A DNA stretch of 64,000 nucleotides from an uncultured Trichococcus sp. (GCF_963667775.1 NZ_OY764015.1:688501-752500); one strand, 5' to 3'. Numbered from the stretch's first letter, positions 33,194 to 42,061 are shown. A program made the numbers and translations. The notes: generated by a model from the sequence alone, not told the origin.

Positions 33194-34135
33194 TTATATG
33201 TTTGTCGTTCTTCCGTTTATGATGGCTTCCAAAATGGCCATTCTCGCAAAGACGCCATTTTTCATTTGCGTCACGATCCGTGAGCGTTGGCATTCCACTA
33301 GACTATCCGCCAATTCCACGTCGCGGTTGACGGGGGCGGGATGCATGATGATGGCTGTCTCCTTCATGCGGGCTTCCCGAGCGACAGTCAGTCCGAATTG
33401 ATCCAAGTACTCTGCTTTTGTGTAGCGCATGGCTTTACCACCATGACGTTCCGTCTGGACGCGGAGCAGCATCATGACATCGACTTCTCCGATGATATCA
33501 TCAATCTCCTTGTGCGTACCGTATTGATTGAAACCAGAGTCATACCACTCTTCAGGGCCCGTGAAATACAGAGTAGCTCCTAGGCGCTGCAGCATCTGCA
33601 TGTTTGTTTTGGCAACGCGCGAGTGCGATAAGTCACCGCAGATGGCCACTTTGACTCCGCTGAAAGAATGGAACTCCTCGTAGATCGTCAATAGGTCAAG
33701 CAAGCACTGGCTCGGATGCTGGCCGGCGCCGTCTCCGCCATTCACGATGGATGCGGTAATGCCCGGGCTTTCGATCAACTCTTTGTAGTAGGCTTCTGCG
33801 CTGTGGCGGACAACGACCACATCCACGCCGATCGCCGATAAGGTAAGGACCGTGTCATAAAGCGTTTCGCCTTTGCTGACACTACTGGTCGAAGTGTCAA
33901 AACTGATGACGTTCATCCCCAACTTGTGTTCCGCCATTTCGAAACTTTTGTGTGTGCGTGTACTGTTCTCGAAAAACAAATTCGAAGCGTAAATCCCCTC
34001 AGTCAATTGTTTGTCAGGTTTGACACCGCTTTTGAATTCGGAAGCCCTCAGGATCAGGGACATGATTTCCAGATTCGTGAGTTCCTCGACACTTACAAAG
34101 TTTTTTAATGCGATTTGATTTGTTGTCTGCATCAT
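33194..34135 (-). CDS. pyrB: Aspartate carbamoyltransferase catalytic subunit
   Basis: 313 residues. [20 protein letters not shown] is the carbamoyl-phosphate site (S-T-R-T), and [12 protein letters not shown], the [11 protein letters not shown] loop and [11 protein letters not shown] complete the family signature. It makes carbamoyl-aspartate, the first committed step of pyrimidine synthesis. There is no regulatory pyrI. GGAGG eight bases upstream selects the ATG at 34135. Expression is likely under the tandem PyrR attenuators just upstream. Confidence 0.95.
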   Translation of the reverse strand: MMQTTNQIALKNFVSVEELTNLEIMSLILRASEFKSGVKPDKQLTEGIYASNLFFENSTRTHKSFEMAEHKLGMNVISFDTSTSSVSKGETLYDTVLTLSAIGVDVVVVRHSAEAYYKELIESPGITASIVNGGDGAGQHPSQCLLDLLTIYEEFHSFSGVKVAICGDLSHSRVAKTNMQMLQRLGATLYFTGPEEWYDSGFNQYGTHKEIDDIIGEVDVMMLLRVQTERHGGKAMRYTKAEYLDQFGLTVAREARMKETAIIMHPAPVNRDVELADSLVECQRSRIVTQMKNGVFARMAILEAIINGRTTNI

Positions 34136-34173
34136 TTTAAAGCCCTCCAATTAGTTTTTTTGTGAATGGAGGC

Positions 34174-34280
34174 AAAAAGAACCCGAAGAATTTGTAAGCT
34201 CTTCAGGTTCTAGGCCAGACGCCCCCGCATTTGGATACAGGGCGACCATCTAGTGACCTTGCGGGCCTCACAGGACCCCC
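34174..34280 (-). promoter_or_regulatory. pyrB-proximal PyrR attenuator (loop 2 plus terminator)
   Basis: The minus-strand GGTCCTGTGAGGCCC (34277-34263) fits the PyrR RNA consensus ARUCCNGNGAGGYU. About 50 bases later AGAACCTGAAG and CTTCGGGTTCT form a terminator stem (34211-34178) ending in TTTTT, just before pyrB. Confidence 0.85.
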
Positions 34281-34329
34281 TTAAAGTCTCACATTCGCTA
34301 TTAAGTTGTGCGCTAGGATAAATCTCCAG

Positions 34330-34420
34330 AAAAAAAGCCCATGGTCAAAGAGACAATGGGCATAAAGTCATGATGAAGGCGCAGTACGCCTGATATGCTC
34401 CTTAGTAGTCTCTCTGGACT
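34330..34420 (-). promoter_or_regulatory. Distal PyrR attenuator (loop 1 plus terminator)
   Basis: AGTCCAGAGAGACT (34420-34407) is a second PyrR loop. Its own terminator, GCCCATTGTCT/...ATGGGC followed by TTTTTTT, lies at 34361-34330, with no gene between the two attenuators. Confidence 0.85.
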
Positions 34421-34535
34421 CTCGTTAAAGGAAATTCATTCTGTTGCTAAAATAATAACGCGCATGAGTACTTTTGTCAATGCTGAGAAAGCCGATGCTA
34501 TGTTTTTTATCCTTCAAGCCAGATAAAACCCTTTT

Positions 34536-35390
34536 TTAACCGATGCGCATCGGTTTGGAACGGTCATCATGTCCGATGAAGGCCGTTTCCCATAGCGGGA
34601 ACCCGTACCGTGAAGCGTAGTTGCGGCACACTGCCAGAAAAGCGGCTCTTTTTCCGTCCAACTCGATTTGCGTGAATTGCCCGATCAGCATGCCGTTGAT
34701 CTTTTCGAACGCGCCCAATTGTTCCAGTTGTGCCAGACCGCTGCACATTGCTTCGTATCTGCCGCCTGCCGATTCGAGGGCCAACACTTTGCTTTCTAAT
34801 TCCGGCCAATATGGGGTCCCTGCCAGCTTCAGCAAGCAGCGCATGTTCCCGCCTGCAAAAACTGCCGAAGATTGCTCAGAGGCGCTGTCACCGGCTATTG
34901 CGAACGTGCTGGTCCAGTCTGCATCGTTTCGGGTAAACAAATCATGGATGGCGTGAGTCTGGGAGGCTTCCTCCCGGCTCACGAGCACCTTTGGATTATA
35001 GAGGATATTCTGGATGCCGGTTTTGGCCTGGATGGCATTCACGATCACGGTATTGTCGCTGTAGCCAAAATAGGGCTTGGGATTGCTTTTGATGATCCCG
35101 AAATCGAGATAAGGCAATATTTCGTTGGCCAAATCCCCGCCGGACAAATCAAATATCGCTTTTACGCTCGCGTCGGAGTAAAGGGACAACAAAGCCCCCG
35201 CACGGGATGCAGGGGCCTCGCTTTGCTGTGTCTCTTTATCCAGAAAAAGGACGTCACTCAGTACGGTCTCAAGGCCAAAATCATTCTTGATTTTCCGGCT
35301 GAGTGACGAAACCATTTCCAACGAGCGATCATTATTCGTCAATCCGTTCGAGCAGCTGATGAAGCCGATCGCATCTCCCGGATGCCACAT
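34536..35390 (-). CDS. S66 family LD-carboxypeptidase (MccF-like)
   Basis: 284 residues. The Ser nucleophile lies in GYSDNT, Glu in LALESAG and His in FIGHDD, the S66 catalytic triad; DLSGGDLANEILPYLD marks the N-terminal half. S66 enzymes trim tetrapeptides in peptidoglycan recycling or, as MccF, detoxify microcin C-like compounds. It begins about 20 bases after the stop of the TrpZ-like ATPase gene, so it may be the last gene of that operon. The ATG at 35390 follows AGAAAGG. Confidence 0.82.
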   Translation of the reverse strand: MWHPGDAIGFISCSNGLTNNDRSLEMVSSLSRKIKNDFGLETVLSDVLFLDKETQQSEAPASRAGALLSLYSDASVKAIFDLSGGDLANEILPYLDFGIIKSNPKPYFGYSDNTVIVNAIQAKTGIQNILYNPKVLVSREEASQTHAIHDLFTRNDADWTSTFAIAGDSASEQSSAVFAGGNMRCLLKLAGTPYWPELESKVLALESAGGRYEAMCSGLAQLEQLGAFEKINGMLIGQFTQIELDGKRAAFLAVCRNYASRYGFPLWETAFIGHDDRSKPMRIG

Positions 35391-35409
35391 AAAGATCACT
35401 ACCTTTCTG

Positions 35410-36204
35410 TCAGACCAAAGTGTCCTGTATGGATAATTCCTGAAGTTCAGCAAATATTTTTTCGGGCGTCAATGATTTTTTCATCTCCGCGTCATAATCC
35501 TTCATGATTTGACCGTGGTGCAGCACCAACATGCGATTCCCGAAATGCAGGGCGTCCTGCAGGTTATGGGTGATCATGATGCTGGTCAGATTGTTGTCGA
35601 TGACTTGTTGATTCGTCAATTCCAGAACCAATTTTGCCGTTTTCGGATCCAGCGCTGCGGTATGTTCGTCCAGCAGCAGGATATCCGGACGTTTCATCGT
35701 TGCCATCAGCAAAGCGATGGCTTGTCTTTGACCGCCCGACAACAGTCCGATTTCTGAGCCCATCCGGTTTTCCAGGCCTAAGCCTAATTTTTTCAATTCC
35801 TCTTTGAAGAATGCTTTTTCTTCGTGCGAAGTCCCGAAACGCAACGTCCGTTTTTGGCCTCTGCGGTATGCCAAGGATAAATTTTCCTGCACCGTCATCC
35901 GTGGGGCTGTGCCCATTTTCGGATCTTGGAAGACTCGGCTGATGTAAGGCGCGCGTTTATCTTCTTTAAGGAACGTAACATTTTGTCCGTTTACGATGAT
36001 ATCGCCTGTATCAGGCAGGAAGTTTCCGGAAATGGCATTCAACAAAGTTGATTTGCCGGCTCCGTTGCCTCCGACCAAAGTGATGAAATCACCTTGCCTG
36101 ACTGTCAGATTGACATCCTGCAGGGCGTTCACCTGATTGGGTGAACCAGGGTAGAACGTTTTGGAGACATGTGACATCGTCAACATCGCTTCCTGATTAG
36201 TCAT
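35410..36204 (-). CDS. ABC transporter ATP-binding protein (TrpZ type)
   Basis: 264 residues with Walker A GGNGAGKST, ABC signature LSGGQRQAIALLMA, Walker B DILLLDEHTAALD and an H-loop MITHNL. LVGGNGAGKSTLLNAISGNFLPD is standard. The gene overlaps the permease gene by eight bases and is followed by the S66 carboxypeptidase. With the next two genes it makes a COG1101/COG4120/COG2984 system, implicated in aromatic amino acid (tryptophan) uptake in streptococci; the substrate here is inferred. Confidence 0.88.
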   Translation of the reverse strand: MTNQEAMLTMSHVSKTFYPGSPNQVNALQDVNLTVRQGDFITLVGGNGAGKSTLLNAISGNFLPDTGDIIVNGQNVTFLKEDKRAPYISRVFQDPKMGTAPRMTVQENLSLAYRRGQKRTLRFGTSHEEKAFFKEELKKLGLGLENRMGSEIGLLSGGQRQAIALLMATMKRPDILLLDEHTAALDPKTAKLVLELTNQQVIDNNLTSIMITHNLQDALHFGNRMLVLHHGQIMKDYDAEMKKSLTPEKIFAELQELSIQDTLV

Positions 36205-37093
36205 TTCTCTTCACCTTCTTCCGCAATGAGTACATGTAGTAAGTTTCCTTGATTTTCGGCAATGCCAAGAAGAACGTCAACAATACAGCTGAAATCAACT
36301 TGAAGTCATTCGGATTCATGCCCGCTTCCAATACCATCACCATGATCAGGCGGTATAGGACCGAACCTAACATCAGGCAAACCAGACGCATTTTGAAAGA
36401 GACATTCGTGAACAGTACTTCGCCGATGATAATGGAAGCAAGACCGATGACGATCGTTCCGATACCCATGCTGATGTCGGCATAGCCATTGTCCTGTGCG
36501 ATGATGGATCCAGCCAATGCGACGATACCGTTCGAAATCATCAAGCCGACGATTTTCATCGTGTTTGTGGAAATGCCCAATGAACGGGCCATCGCTTCGT
36601 TGTCACCTGTTGCAATGATGGCTTGACCGAATTCCGTTTTGAAAAAGATGACGTAGAGACCAATGATCAGGACGACTACAACCAATCCCAACGTGATTGT
36701 GTCGAAATGTCTGGGAAGATCCATGTTTTTGAAAACTGTGAAAATCGTATCTTTGCCCAACAGGCTGATGTTCGCTCTTCCCATCACGCGCAGGTTGATG
36801 GAATAGAGACCGGTCATCGTCAAAATACCTGCCAAAAGGCTGGGAATCTGCAGTTTTGTGATCAAAAATCCAGTGATCAGGCCAGCTGAACTGCCGGCAA
36901 TGATGGCAAATATAATCGCGATATAAGGATTTGCCCCTAAAGTGATAGCTTGGACAGCCACAGCCGCACCGAGGGGAAACGCACCCTCGGTAGTCATGTC
37001 GGCCAAATCCAGAATACGGAAACTTACAAATAAACCCAGTGCCAGAATACTCCAAAGCAACCCCTGGGAGACGGCGGAAATAATCATATTCAT
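36197..37093 (-). CDS. ABC transporter permease (TrpY type)
   Basis: 298 residues with about eight to nine hydrophobic segments. SFRILDLADMTTEGAFPLGAAVAVQAI and the FFKTEFGQAIIATGDNEAMARSLGISTNTMKIVGLMISNG region match the branched-chain/TrpY permease family. GGAGAG precedes the ATG at 37093. The 3' end overlaps the ATPase gene, showing tight coupling. Confidence 0.86.
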   Translation of the reverse strand: MNMIISAVSQGLLWSILALGLFVSFRILDLADMTTEGAFPLGAAVAVQAITLGANPYIAIIFAIIAGSSAGLITGFLITKLQIPSLLAGILTMTGLYSINLRVMGRANISLLGKDTIFTVFKNMDLPRHFDTITLGLVVVVLIIGLYVIFFKTEFGQAIIATGDNEAMARSLGISTNTMKIVGLMISNGIVALAGSIIAQDNGYADISMGIGTIVIGLASIIIGEVLFTNVSFKMRLVCLMLGSVLYRLIMVMVLEAGMNPNDFKLISAVLLTFFLALPKIKETYYMYSLRKKVKRND

Positions 37094-37098
37094 TCAGT

Positions 37099-38142
37099 CT
37101 ACTCTCCTTCTCCTACAAAAATGGCATTCTGCGCGATATCATCGGGAATCGTGATGCCCAATTGATCGGCTTTTGCTTGATTGATGACCAGTTGGATCCC
37201 GGTCGCGTATTGCACAGGATAAGTGGAGGGATCGGCTCCGGCCAAAATGTCCGCTGCCACAGCGCCGGTTTGCGTACCCAAGGCGTATTGATTCAACCCG
37301 ATTGTCGCCAAACCGCCTTCTTCTACCATAGTGTCCACAGCAGGGAACACCGGAATATTGTAGGCATCCGCTACCGGGATAAGTGTTGCTAAACCACTTG
37401 CGATAGTGTTGTCTGTCGGCACATAGATGGCATCCACTTCGGAAGCAAGGCTTTCAGCAACCTGCGCGATATCGTTCGTGGAAGTGACTGTTTTTGTAAT
37501 TGTCTTCAGCCCTAATGAAGCGGCGATTTCCTCAGCCTCTTCAGCGGAGCTGATTGAATTGTCCTCAGCCGACGAATAAAGGATTCCGATCGTTTTAGCT
37601 TCAGGGAGCAATTGTTGGATCAAAACAAATTGGTCGCGAGCCGGCGTCTTATCGCTGACACCGGTGATGTTGCCGCCTGGTTCTTCCAGTGAAGCGACAA
37701 GGCTGGCAGCTACCGGATCCGTGATGGCCCCCAAAATGATCGGAATATCGCTGGAAGCATTCGCCAAAGCTTGTGCTGCAGGGGTAGCGATGCCGATCAT
37801 GATATCCGCATCATTAGAAACGAACCGCTCTGCTATCGATTGCATATTGGACTGATCGCCCTGTGCATTCTGGAAATCGATCGTTGCTGTTTCGCCATCC
37901 ACATACCCGGCTTCTTCCAATTGGTCGATGATGCCTTCCCCGATCTGATCGAGTGCCGGGTGGGTCGTCAATTGCATGATGCCGATGTAAGGCAAAGCTG
38001 GATTGATGCTGTCGGTGGAGCTTGCCGCGGAACCGTCCGAAGAGGTGTCCGAATTATTGGCATCCGAATTGCCGCATGCCATCAATACTGTCGCTACCAT
38101 TAGGGTCAAGATGCTTGCGCGTGCTCTGAATAATTTTTTCAT
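37099..38142 (-). CDS. ABC transporter substrate-binding lipoprotein (TrpX type)
   Basis: 347 residues. A lipobox VLMACGNS (Cys about 23) follows a short hydrophobic signal, so the protein is a membrane lipoprotein. A Ser/Asp linker leads into a COG2984 binding domain (IGIMQLTTHPALDQIGEGIIDQLEEAGYVDG, IATPAAQALAN, ILGAITDPVAASLV). The start at 38142 follows TTGGAGGAA. It is the first gene of the operon, behind a long leader with a peptide-coding frame. Confidence 0.88.
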   Translation of the reverse strand: MKKLFRARASILTLMVATVLMACGNSDANNSDTSSDGSAASSTDSINPALPYIGIMQLTTHPALDQIGEGIIDQLEEAGYVDGETATIDFQNAQGDQSNMQSIAERFVSNDADIMIGIATPAAQALANASSDIPIILGAITDPVAASLVASLEEPGGNITGVSDKTPARDQFVLIQQLLPEAKTIGILYSSAEDNSISSAEEAEEIAASLGLKTITKTVTSTNDIAQVAESLASEVDAIYVPTDNTIASGLATLIPVADAYNIPVFPAVDTMVEEGGLATIGLNQYALGTQTGAVAADILAGADPSTYPVQYATGIQLVINQAKADQLGITIPDDIAQNAIFVGEGE

Positions 38143-38189
38143 TTCTGATTCCTCCAATTTTTCTGCTTCTTATTCTGTAAAAAGGTGAT

Positions 38190-38223
38190 AAAAAAAACCG
38201 CCATTTGAACCAAGTATGGCGGC
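38190..38223 (-). terminator. Attenuator terminator before the TrpX-type gene
   Basis: AGCCGCCAT and ATGGCGGTT form the stem, followed by TTTTTTT, 50 bases before the lipoprotein start. Confidence 0.8.
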
Positions 38224-38236
38224 TGAATACAGAAAA

Positions 38237-38333
38237 CGCCACACAGACCGATATTGTCTATGTGGCGGCTTAAATATCTTTAGTAATCCACATAGATACT
38301 GTTCAGATGTTTCATCTGAGGCTGTATCTATGG
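38237..38333 (-). promoter_or_regulatory. Mutually exclusive leader hairpins
   Basis: Hairpin A (38333-38288) pairs CCATAGATAC with GTATCTATGTGG around an inner CAGATG/CATCTG stem. Hairpin B (38267-38237) pairs CGCCACATAGAC with GTCTGTGTGGCG. The 3' arm of A (CTATGTGG) is also complementary to the 5' arm of B (CCACATAG), and the 3' arm of B can pair with the 5' arm of the terminator, giving alternative folds. Confidence 0.65.
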
Positions 38334-38359
38334 ACAATCAATACGTCACAAAGAACAAC

Positions 38360-38422
38360 CTACTCCACGTGGCTTTGCCAATCAAAAAAATTCATTTCGG
38401 AAACGCGAGTATATGCTGACAT
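38360..38422 (-). CDS. Leader peptide of the TrpXYZ-type operon (20 residues)
   Basis: A 20-codon frame starts at ATG 38422, eight bases after AAAGGAG, and ends in TAG. It contains Tyr4, then Phe12-Phe13-Asp-Trp15, and ends His-Val-Glu. It lies between a good promoter and a ladder of hairpins ending in a terminator, the layout of a leader-peptide attenuator for aromatic amino acids. The stop is about 27 bases before hairpin A, farther than in the classical trp attenuator, so the sensing step may differ. Confidence 0.65.
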   Translation of the reverse strand: MSAYTRVSEMNFFDWQSHVE

Positions 38423-38453
38423 GCTTGATTGCTCCTTTATGATTGATAATTCA

Positions 38454-38482
38454 ATAGTAACCAATGCGAAAAACAAAGTCAA
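38454..38482 (-). promoter_or_regulatory. Sigma-A promoter of the TrpXYZ-type operon
   Basis: On the minus strand TTGACT, a 17-base spacer and TACTAT lie about 32 bases before the leader peptide start. Confidence 0.75.
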
Positions 38483-38544
38483 GCTTAGGATTAGAAAAAG
38501 ATGAGGTTTTCTAATGAAACCTTCCGGATGCTTCGGGTCAAAAG

Positions 38545-38583
38545 AAAAAATCAAGCCAGCAGGAGGATTCCTGTAGCTTGATT
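38545..38583 (-). terminator. Terminator-like hairpin with no gene upstream of it
   Basis: On the minus strand AATCAAGC and GGCTTGATT enclose a 17-base loop with further pairing (CAGGA/TCCTG), followed by TTTTTTC. No minus-strand gene precedes it for 900 bases. Confidence 0.65.
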
Positions 38584-38819
38584 TGTCATCTTCCCCTAAA
38601 TATCCGATATTTTTCTGGAGTAAAAAATGGATGTCGGATTTTAAAATAATTTCCTATACTGCGGCAAGAGGCGGTAATCGGCGTGCAGAAAAAAAGATGG
38701 ATATCCATTGGATAATGGCAGTAGAATTTGGCACATGCAGTTTACGATAAACTGAGCAAATCACCCTGCATCGGTTTGAATTGATTCATCCATTACGTAC
38801 TCCATCCCCCCAAGGTTAT

Positions 38820-38849
38820 CTCTCGTCATCCTAGCGATGAGAGTTTTTA
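38820..38849 (+). terminator. Terminator-like hairpin, plus strand
   Basis: CTCTCGTC and GATGAGAG pair with one G:U, followed by TTTTTA. No plus-strand gene is recognised upstream. Confidence 0.5.
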
Positions 38850-39581
38850 TAAGCGAGCAGTCCCCAAGTTAGCTGTCGCGATGGATTCGGTTCGGAAATC
38901 ACATTCCTTCTTTCCTGCAACACGGCATGACAAGCAATCGGTTGGGCTTTGCTCAAGATCACGAAGGAACAATTTGCGCTCCATAATGGGAGGGGGGAAA
39001 CCCACCAACTCGAAGCCGGGTTCAGACGAATCAAACGGAAAGCGCTACCAAATGTTTTCATGTTTCGATTACTTTTACAGTATAATGCATCCACATGATA
39101 AAAGCAACTTTATTTTAAATAAAGTTCTAAAATTTATTCCGGATCGAAAAACCGACCGTCTATCAGCCCGGAAAATAATTTTCTGAACCGCGATCAGGAA
39201 AATTAAAACACCCCAACCAGATCTCCTCAGACTCCATCAGAATCAACATTTATACTTATTCATAAGCATTTAACCATACTATACTTACATTCCATCCATG
39301 AGAAGTATCCTGTTTCCGCAAGAGATAACGGACACTATTTGCAATGGTGTTTATTAAAATGCGGAAAACCCTTAAAAATAAATATAGTATCATCATATTG
39401 ATTTAACCTGTGCGGAACTGATAAGCATTTTGTTTCACACCCGCCCTTTCCTCTTTTGGATAACCAGAAATCCAATGACCACTCCTTATCCGTTGGGAAA
39501 TCGGAACGCCAGTTTTTTTGGATCGGGTATTTGTGGTATAATGTTAAGGCATATTCAGACATGCCTATAGGAGGTGCATCT

Positions 39582-41282
39582 ATGTCTTTTGATGGTGTTT
39601 TTACACGTGCGATGGTAAATGAACTCAACCGGGAGTTGGAAAATGGAAGAATCGGAAAAGTTCATCAACCTTTTCAGCACGAAATTATTTTAACGGTGCG
39701 TGCCAACAGAAAAAATAAACGCGTGCTGCTTTCCGCGCATCCTTCGTATGCGCGACTGCAAGTCATAGAGGATTCTTTATCCAATCCGGACTCAGCTCCG
39801 AACTTCTGCATGGTGCTCCGGAAGAAACTGGAAGGAGCCATCATTGAAGAGATTCGCCAACTAGGCAATGACCGGATCGTCATTTTCTCTTTCCGGAACT
39901 TCGATGAACTTGGCGACCAGCAGCAATTGGAGCTCATTATCGAACTGATGGGTCGTCACAGCAACATCTTTTTGATCGATAAGGAATCCAGAGTCATCAT
40001 CGATTGCTTGAAGCACGTGCCTTTTTACCAGAACAGCTTCAGGCCCTTGCATCCAGGGGTAACTTATCAGCTGCCTCCGCATCAGGACCGGTCGGATCTG
40101 TTTGCGTTGGAACCACAAGAGATCGAAAACCTCGTTGCGCAGTTCGATCCTGAAGTGCCTTTGCGGAACTCCCTGCAAAAAACATTCCAAGGTCTCGGGA
40201 GCGATTCAGCGCAGGAAATCGCGCATTATGCCACCAAAGAGCATGCCGTATCAACTGGCATCCAACTCTTCAAGGAACGGCTGGGAGCGGTGGCGCCGAC
40301 CTTGACGAACGAAAGCGAAAGGAAGCAGCATTTCACCCCCTTCCCCTTCGAAACTCTGCCCGGCGAAAAGCAATCTTTTGCCAGCCTAAGCCAACTGCTG
40401 GACGCTTATTATGCTGAAAAGGCAACACGCGACCGCATCCACCAAGTCGCTTCCGACTTGCTGCAGATCGTCAGTACCGAACGGAAGAAAAATCAACTGA
40501 AGCTGCAGAAACTCGATCAAACGTTGCTGGAAACCGAAAAGGCGGATGTTTACCGGATCAAGGGCGAGATTTTGACCGCCTATCTGCATCAGTTCGAAAA
40601 AGGCCAAAACGAAGTGGTGCTGAACAATTTTTACGACGACGAGCAACCGATAGCCATCACGCTGAACCCTTCGCTTACGCCTTCACAGAATGCACAGAAG
40701 TACTTTTCGAAGTATCAGAAACTGACGACCGCCGTCAACCATGTGAATGAACAGATCCGACAGACACATGCGGAAAACGAATACCTTGAAACGATCGAAA
40801 CGCAGATTCAATTATCCGATCCCCAAGATTTGGAGGAGATAAAGGATGAGTTGAGCGAATCAGGTTACCTGAAGCGCAAGCAATCGCTGAAGCACAAGAA
40901 GAAAAAAGCCAGCAAACCCCATCGTTTCAGATCCACCGACGGCACAAGCATCCTAGTCGGCAAAAACAATCTCCAAAATGATCAATTGACATTGAAAACC
41001 GCCAAAAAGTCGGATATATGGCTGCACGCCAAAAATATCCCCGGATCTCATGTCATCATCGAGAGCAACAACCCAAGTGAGGGAACGCTACTGGAGGCTG
41101 CAAAAATCGCCGCTTATTATTCCAAATTCCAGAACTCTGCTAATGTCCCTGTCGATTACGTCGCAGTCAAACAGATCAGGAAGCCGAACGGCGCGAAACC
41201 AGGCTTCGTCATCTACGAGGGTCAGAGGACGGTCTACGTGACACCCGACAAAGATTTGATCAGATCTTTGAAAGCTGATTGA
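39582..41282 (+). CDS. rqcH: RqcH-type ribosome quality control factor (fibronectin-binding/NFACT family)
   Basis: 566 residues. The N-terminus SFDGVFTRAMVNELNRELENGRIGKVHQPFQHEIILTVRANRKNKRVLLSAHPSYAR is NFACT-N; a coiled coil spans about residues 270-440; the C-terminal NFACT-R shows FRSTDGTSILVGKNNLQNDQLTLKTAKKSDIWLHAKNIPGSHVII. RqcH recruits tRNA-Ala to stalled 50S-peptidyl-tRNA complexes and adds alanine tails that tag the nascent chain for degradation. The older name is fibronectin-binding protein A. AGGAGGTG sets the ATG at 39582; a TATAAT lies 40 bases upstream. Confidence 0.93.
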   Translation: MSFDGVFTRAMVNELNRELENGRIGKVHQPFQHEIILTVRANRKNKRVLLSAHPSYARLQVIEDSLSNPDSAPNFCMVLRKKLEGAIIEEIRQLGNDRIVIFSFRNFDELGDQQQLELIIELMGRHSNIFLIDKESRVIIDCLKHVPFYQNSFRPLHPGVTYQLPPHQDRSDLFALEPQEIENLVAQFDPEVPLRNSLQKTFQGLGSDSAQEIAHYATKEHAVSTGIQLFKERLGAVAPTLTNESERKQHFTPFPFETLPGEKQSFASLSQLLDAYYAEKATRDRIHQVASDLLQIVSTERKKNQLKLQKLDQTLLETEKADVYRIKGEILTAYLHQFEKGQNEVVLNNFYDDEQPIAITLNPSLTPSQNAQKYFSKYQKLTTAVNHVNEQIRQTHAENEYLETIETQIQLSDPQDLEEIKDELSESGYLKRKQSLKHKKKKASKPHRFRSTDGTSILVGKNNLQNDQLTLKTAKKSDIWLHAKNIPGSHVIIESNNPSEGTLLEAAKIAAYYSKFQNSANVPVDYVAVKQIRKPNGAKPGFVIYEGQRTVYVTPDKDLIRSLKAD

Positions 41283-41300
41283 TTTTTTCTTAAATACGTA

Positions 41301-41340
41301 AAAAAATGCTGCCGGGAAAAATTCCGGCAGCATTTTTTTA
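41301..41340. terminator. Bidirectional terminator between rqcH and pyrE
   Basis: AAAATGCTGCCGG and CCGGCAGCATTTT are perfect arms with A/T runs on both sides. Confidence 0.9.
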
Positions 41341-41428
41341 TTTTGTCTTGAGTTTGTCCGATAAACGAAACAAATGGGCCACCTCATCTACAGGAAGCCC
41401 GTTTGCCTATTCTGAACAAGTTAACTTT

Positions 41429-42061
41429 TTACCCCTTGAACCAGTTTTCAGGGTCTTTGCTCCAGTCCTTCAACAAATCCAATTCAGCTTCGGAGATGTA
41501 GTTTGTTTCATGGGCAACTTCCAGCAAAGTGCTGTAGTTGGACAATGTGTTGATCGCAAGACCGGCATCAGCGAAGTTTTTCGTTCCTTTAGCCAGTTCG
41601 TAAGTGAAGATGGCGACGCAACCCAATACATTTGCGCCTTCTAATTCAGCAGCTTTGGAGGCTTCGATGACGCTTCCTCCTGTGGAGATCAAGTCTTCGA
41701 CTACGACCATTTTTTGGCCTTCGGTGATTTTACCTTCGATTTTTCGTCCTGTTCCGTGGTCTTTCGCTTTGCTGCGGATGTAGACCATCGGCAAGTCCAA
41801 AATGTCGGCGATCCAGGCTGCGTGCGGGATGCCTGCAGTCGCTGTTCCGGCGATCACTTCCGCATCCGGGTATTTTTCTTTGATCAGGTCAGCCAAACCT
41901 TGCGCAATCTGTTTACGCACAGCCGGGAAACTCATGGTGACACGATTGTCGCAATAGATCGGGCTTCTGAGACCTGATGCCCAAGTATATGGGTCCTGCG
42001 GGCTTAAGCTCACTGCTTTAATGTCCAATAATGATTTTGCTACTTCTTTTGCTATCGTCAT
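41429..42061 (-). CDS. pyrE: Orotate phosphoribosyltransferase
   Basis: 210 residues. The PRPP-binding motif is VVVEDLISTGGSVIEASKAAE, and IAGTATAGIPHAAWIAD and YIRSKAKDHGTGRKIEG are family signatures. It joins orotate and PRPP to orotidine monophosphate. The ATG at 42061 starts one base after the pyrF stop, following TGGAG. Last gene of the pyr cluster. Confidence 0.95.
   Translation of the reverse strand: MTIAKEVAKSLLDIKAVSLSPQDPYTWASGLRSPIYCDNRVTMSFPAVRKQIAQGLADLIKEKYPDAEVIAGTATAGIPHAAWIADILDLPMVYIRSKAKDHGTGRKIEGKITEGQKMVVVEDLISTGGSVIEASKAAELEGANVLGCVAIFTYELAKGTKNFADAGLAINTLSNYSTLLEVAHETNYISEAELDLLKDWSKDPENWFKG

Larger units (their letters stand above)
38483..39581. other. 1.1 kb stretch without a recognisable gene
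   Basis: Several short frames exist on both strands, but none has a ribosome-binding site plus recognisable protein. It contains two terminator-like hairpins (38545-38583 minus, 38820-38849 plus) and a TATAAT near 39078. It may hold an unrecognised small RNA or gene remnants. Confidence 0.5.

Noticed and set aside
38190-38450. T-box riboswitch before the TrpXYZ-type operon
   Set aside because: No GGUACCGCG-like T-box bulge or AGUA specifier-loop pattern is visible, while a translated leader with hairpins explains the region.
38831-39186. Frames of 87 and 101 codons on opposite strands in the gene-poor gap
   Set aside because: Neither has a ribosome-binding site, recognisable domain or biased codon use; they overlap each other.
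39456-39581. Longer N-terminus for RqcH from an upstream in-frame ATG
   Set aside because: It would include the promoter region and lacks a ribosome-binding site; AGGAGG at 39571 fits the ATG at 39582.
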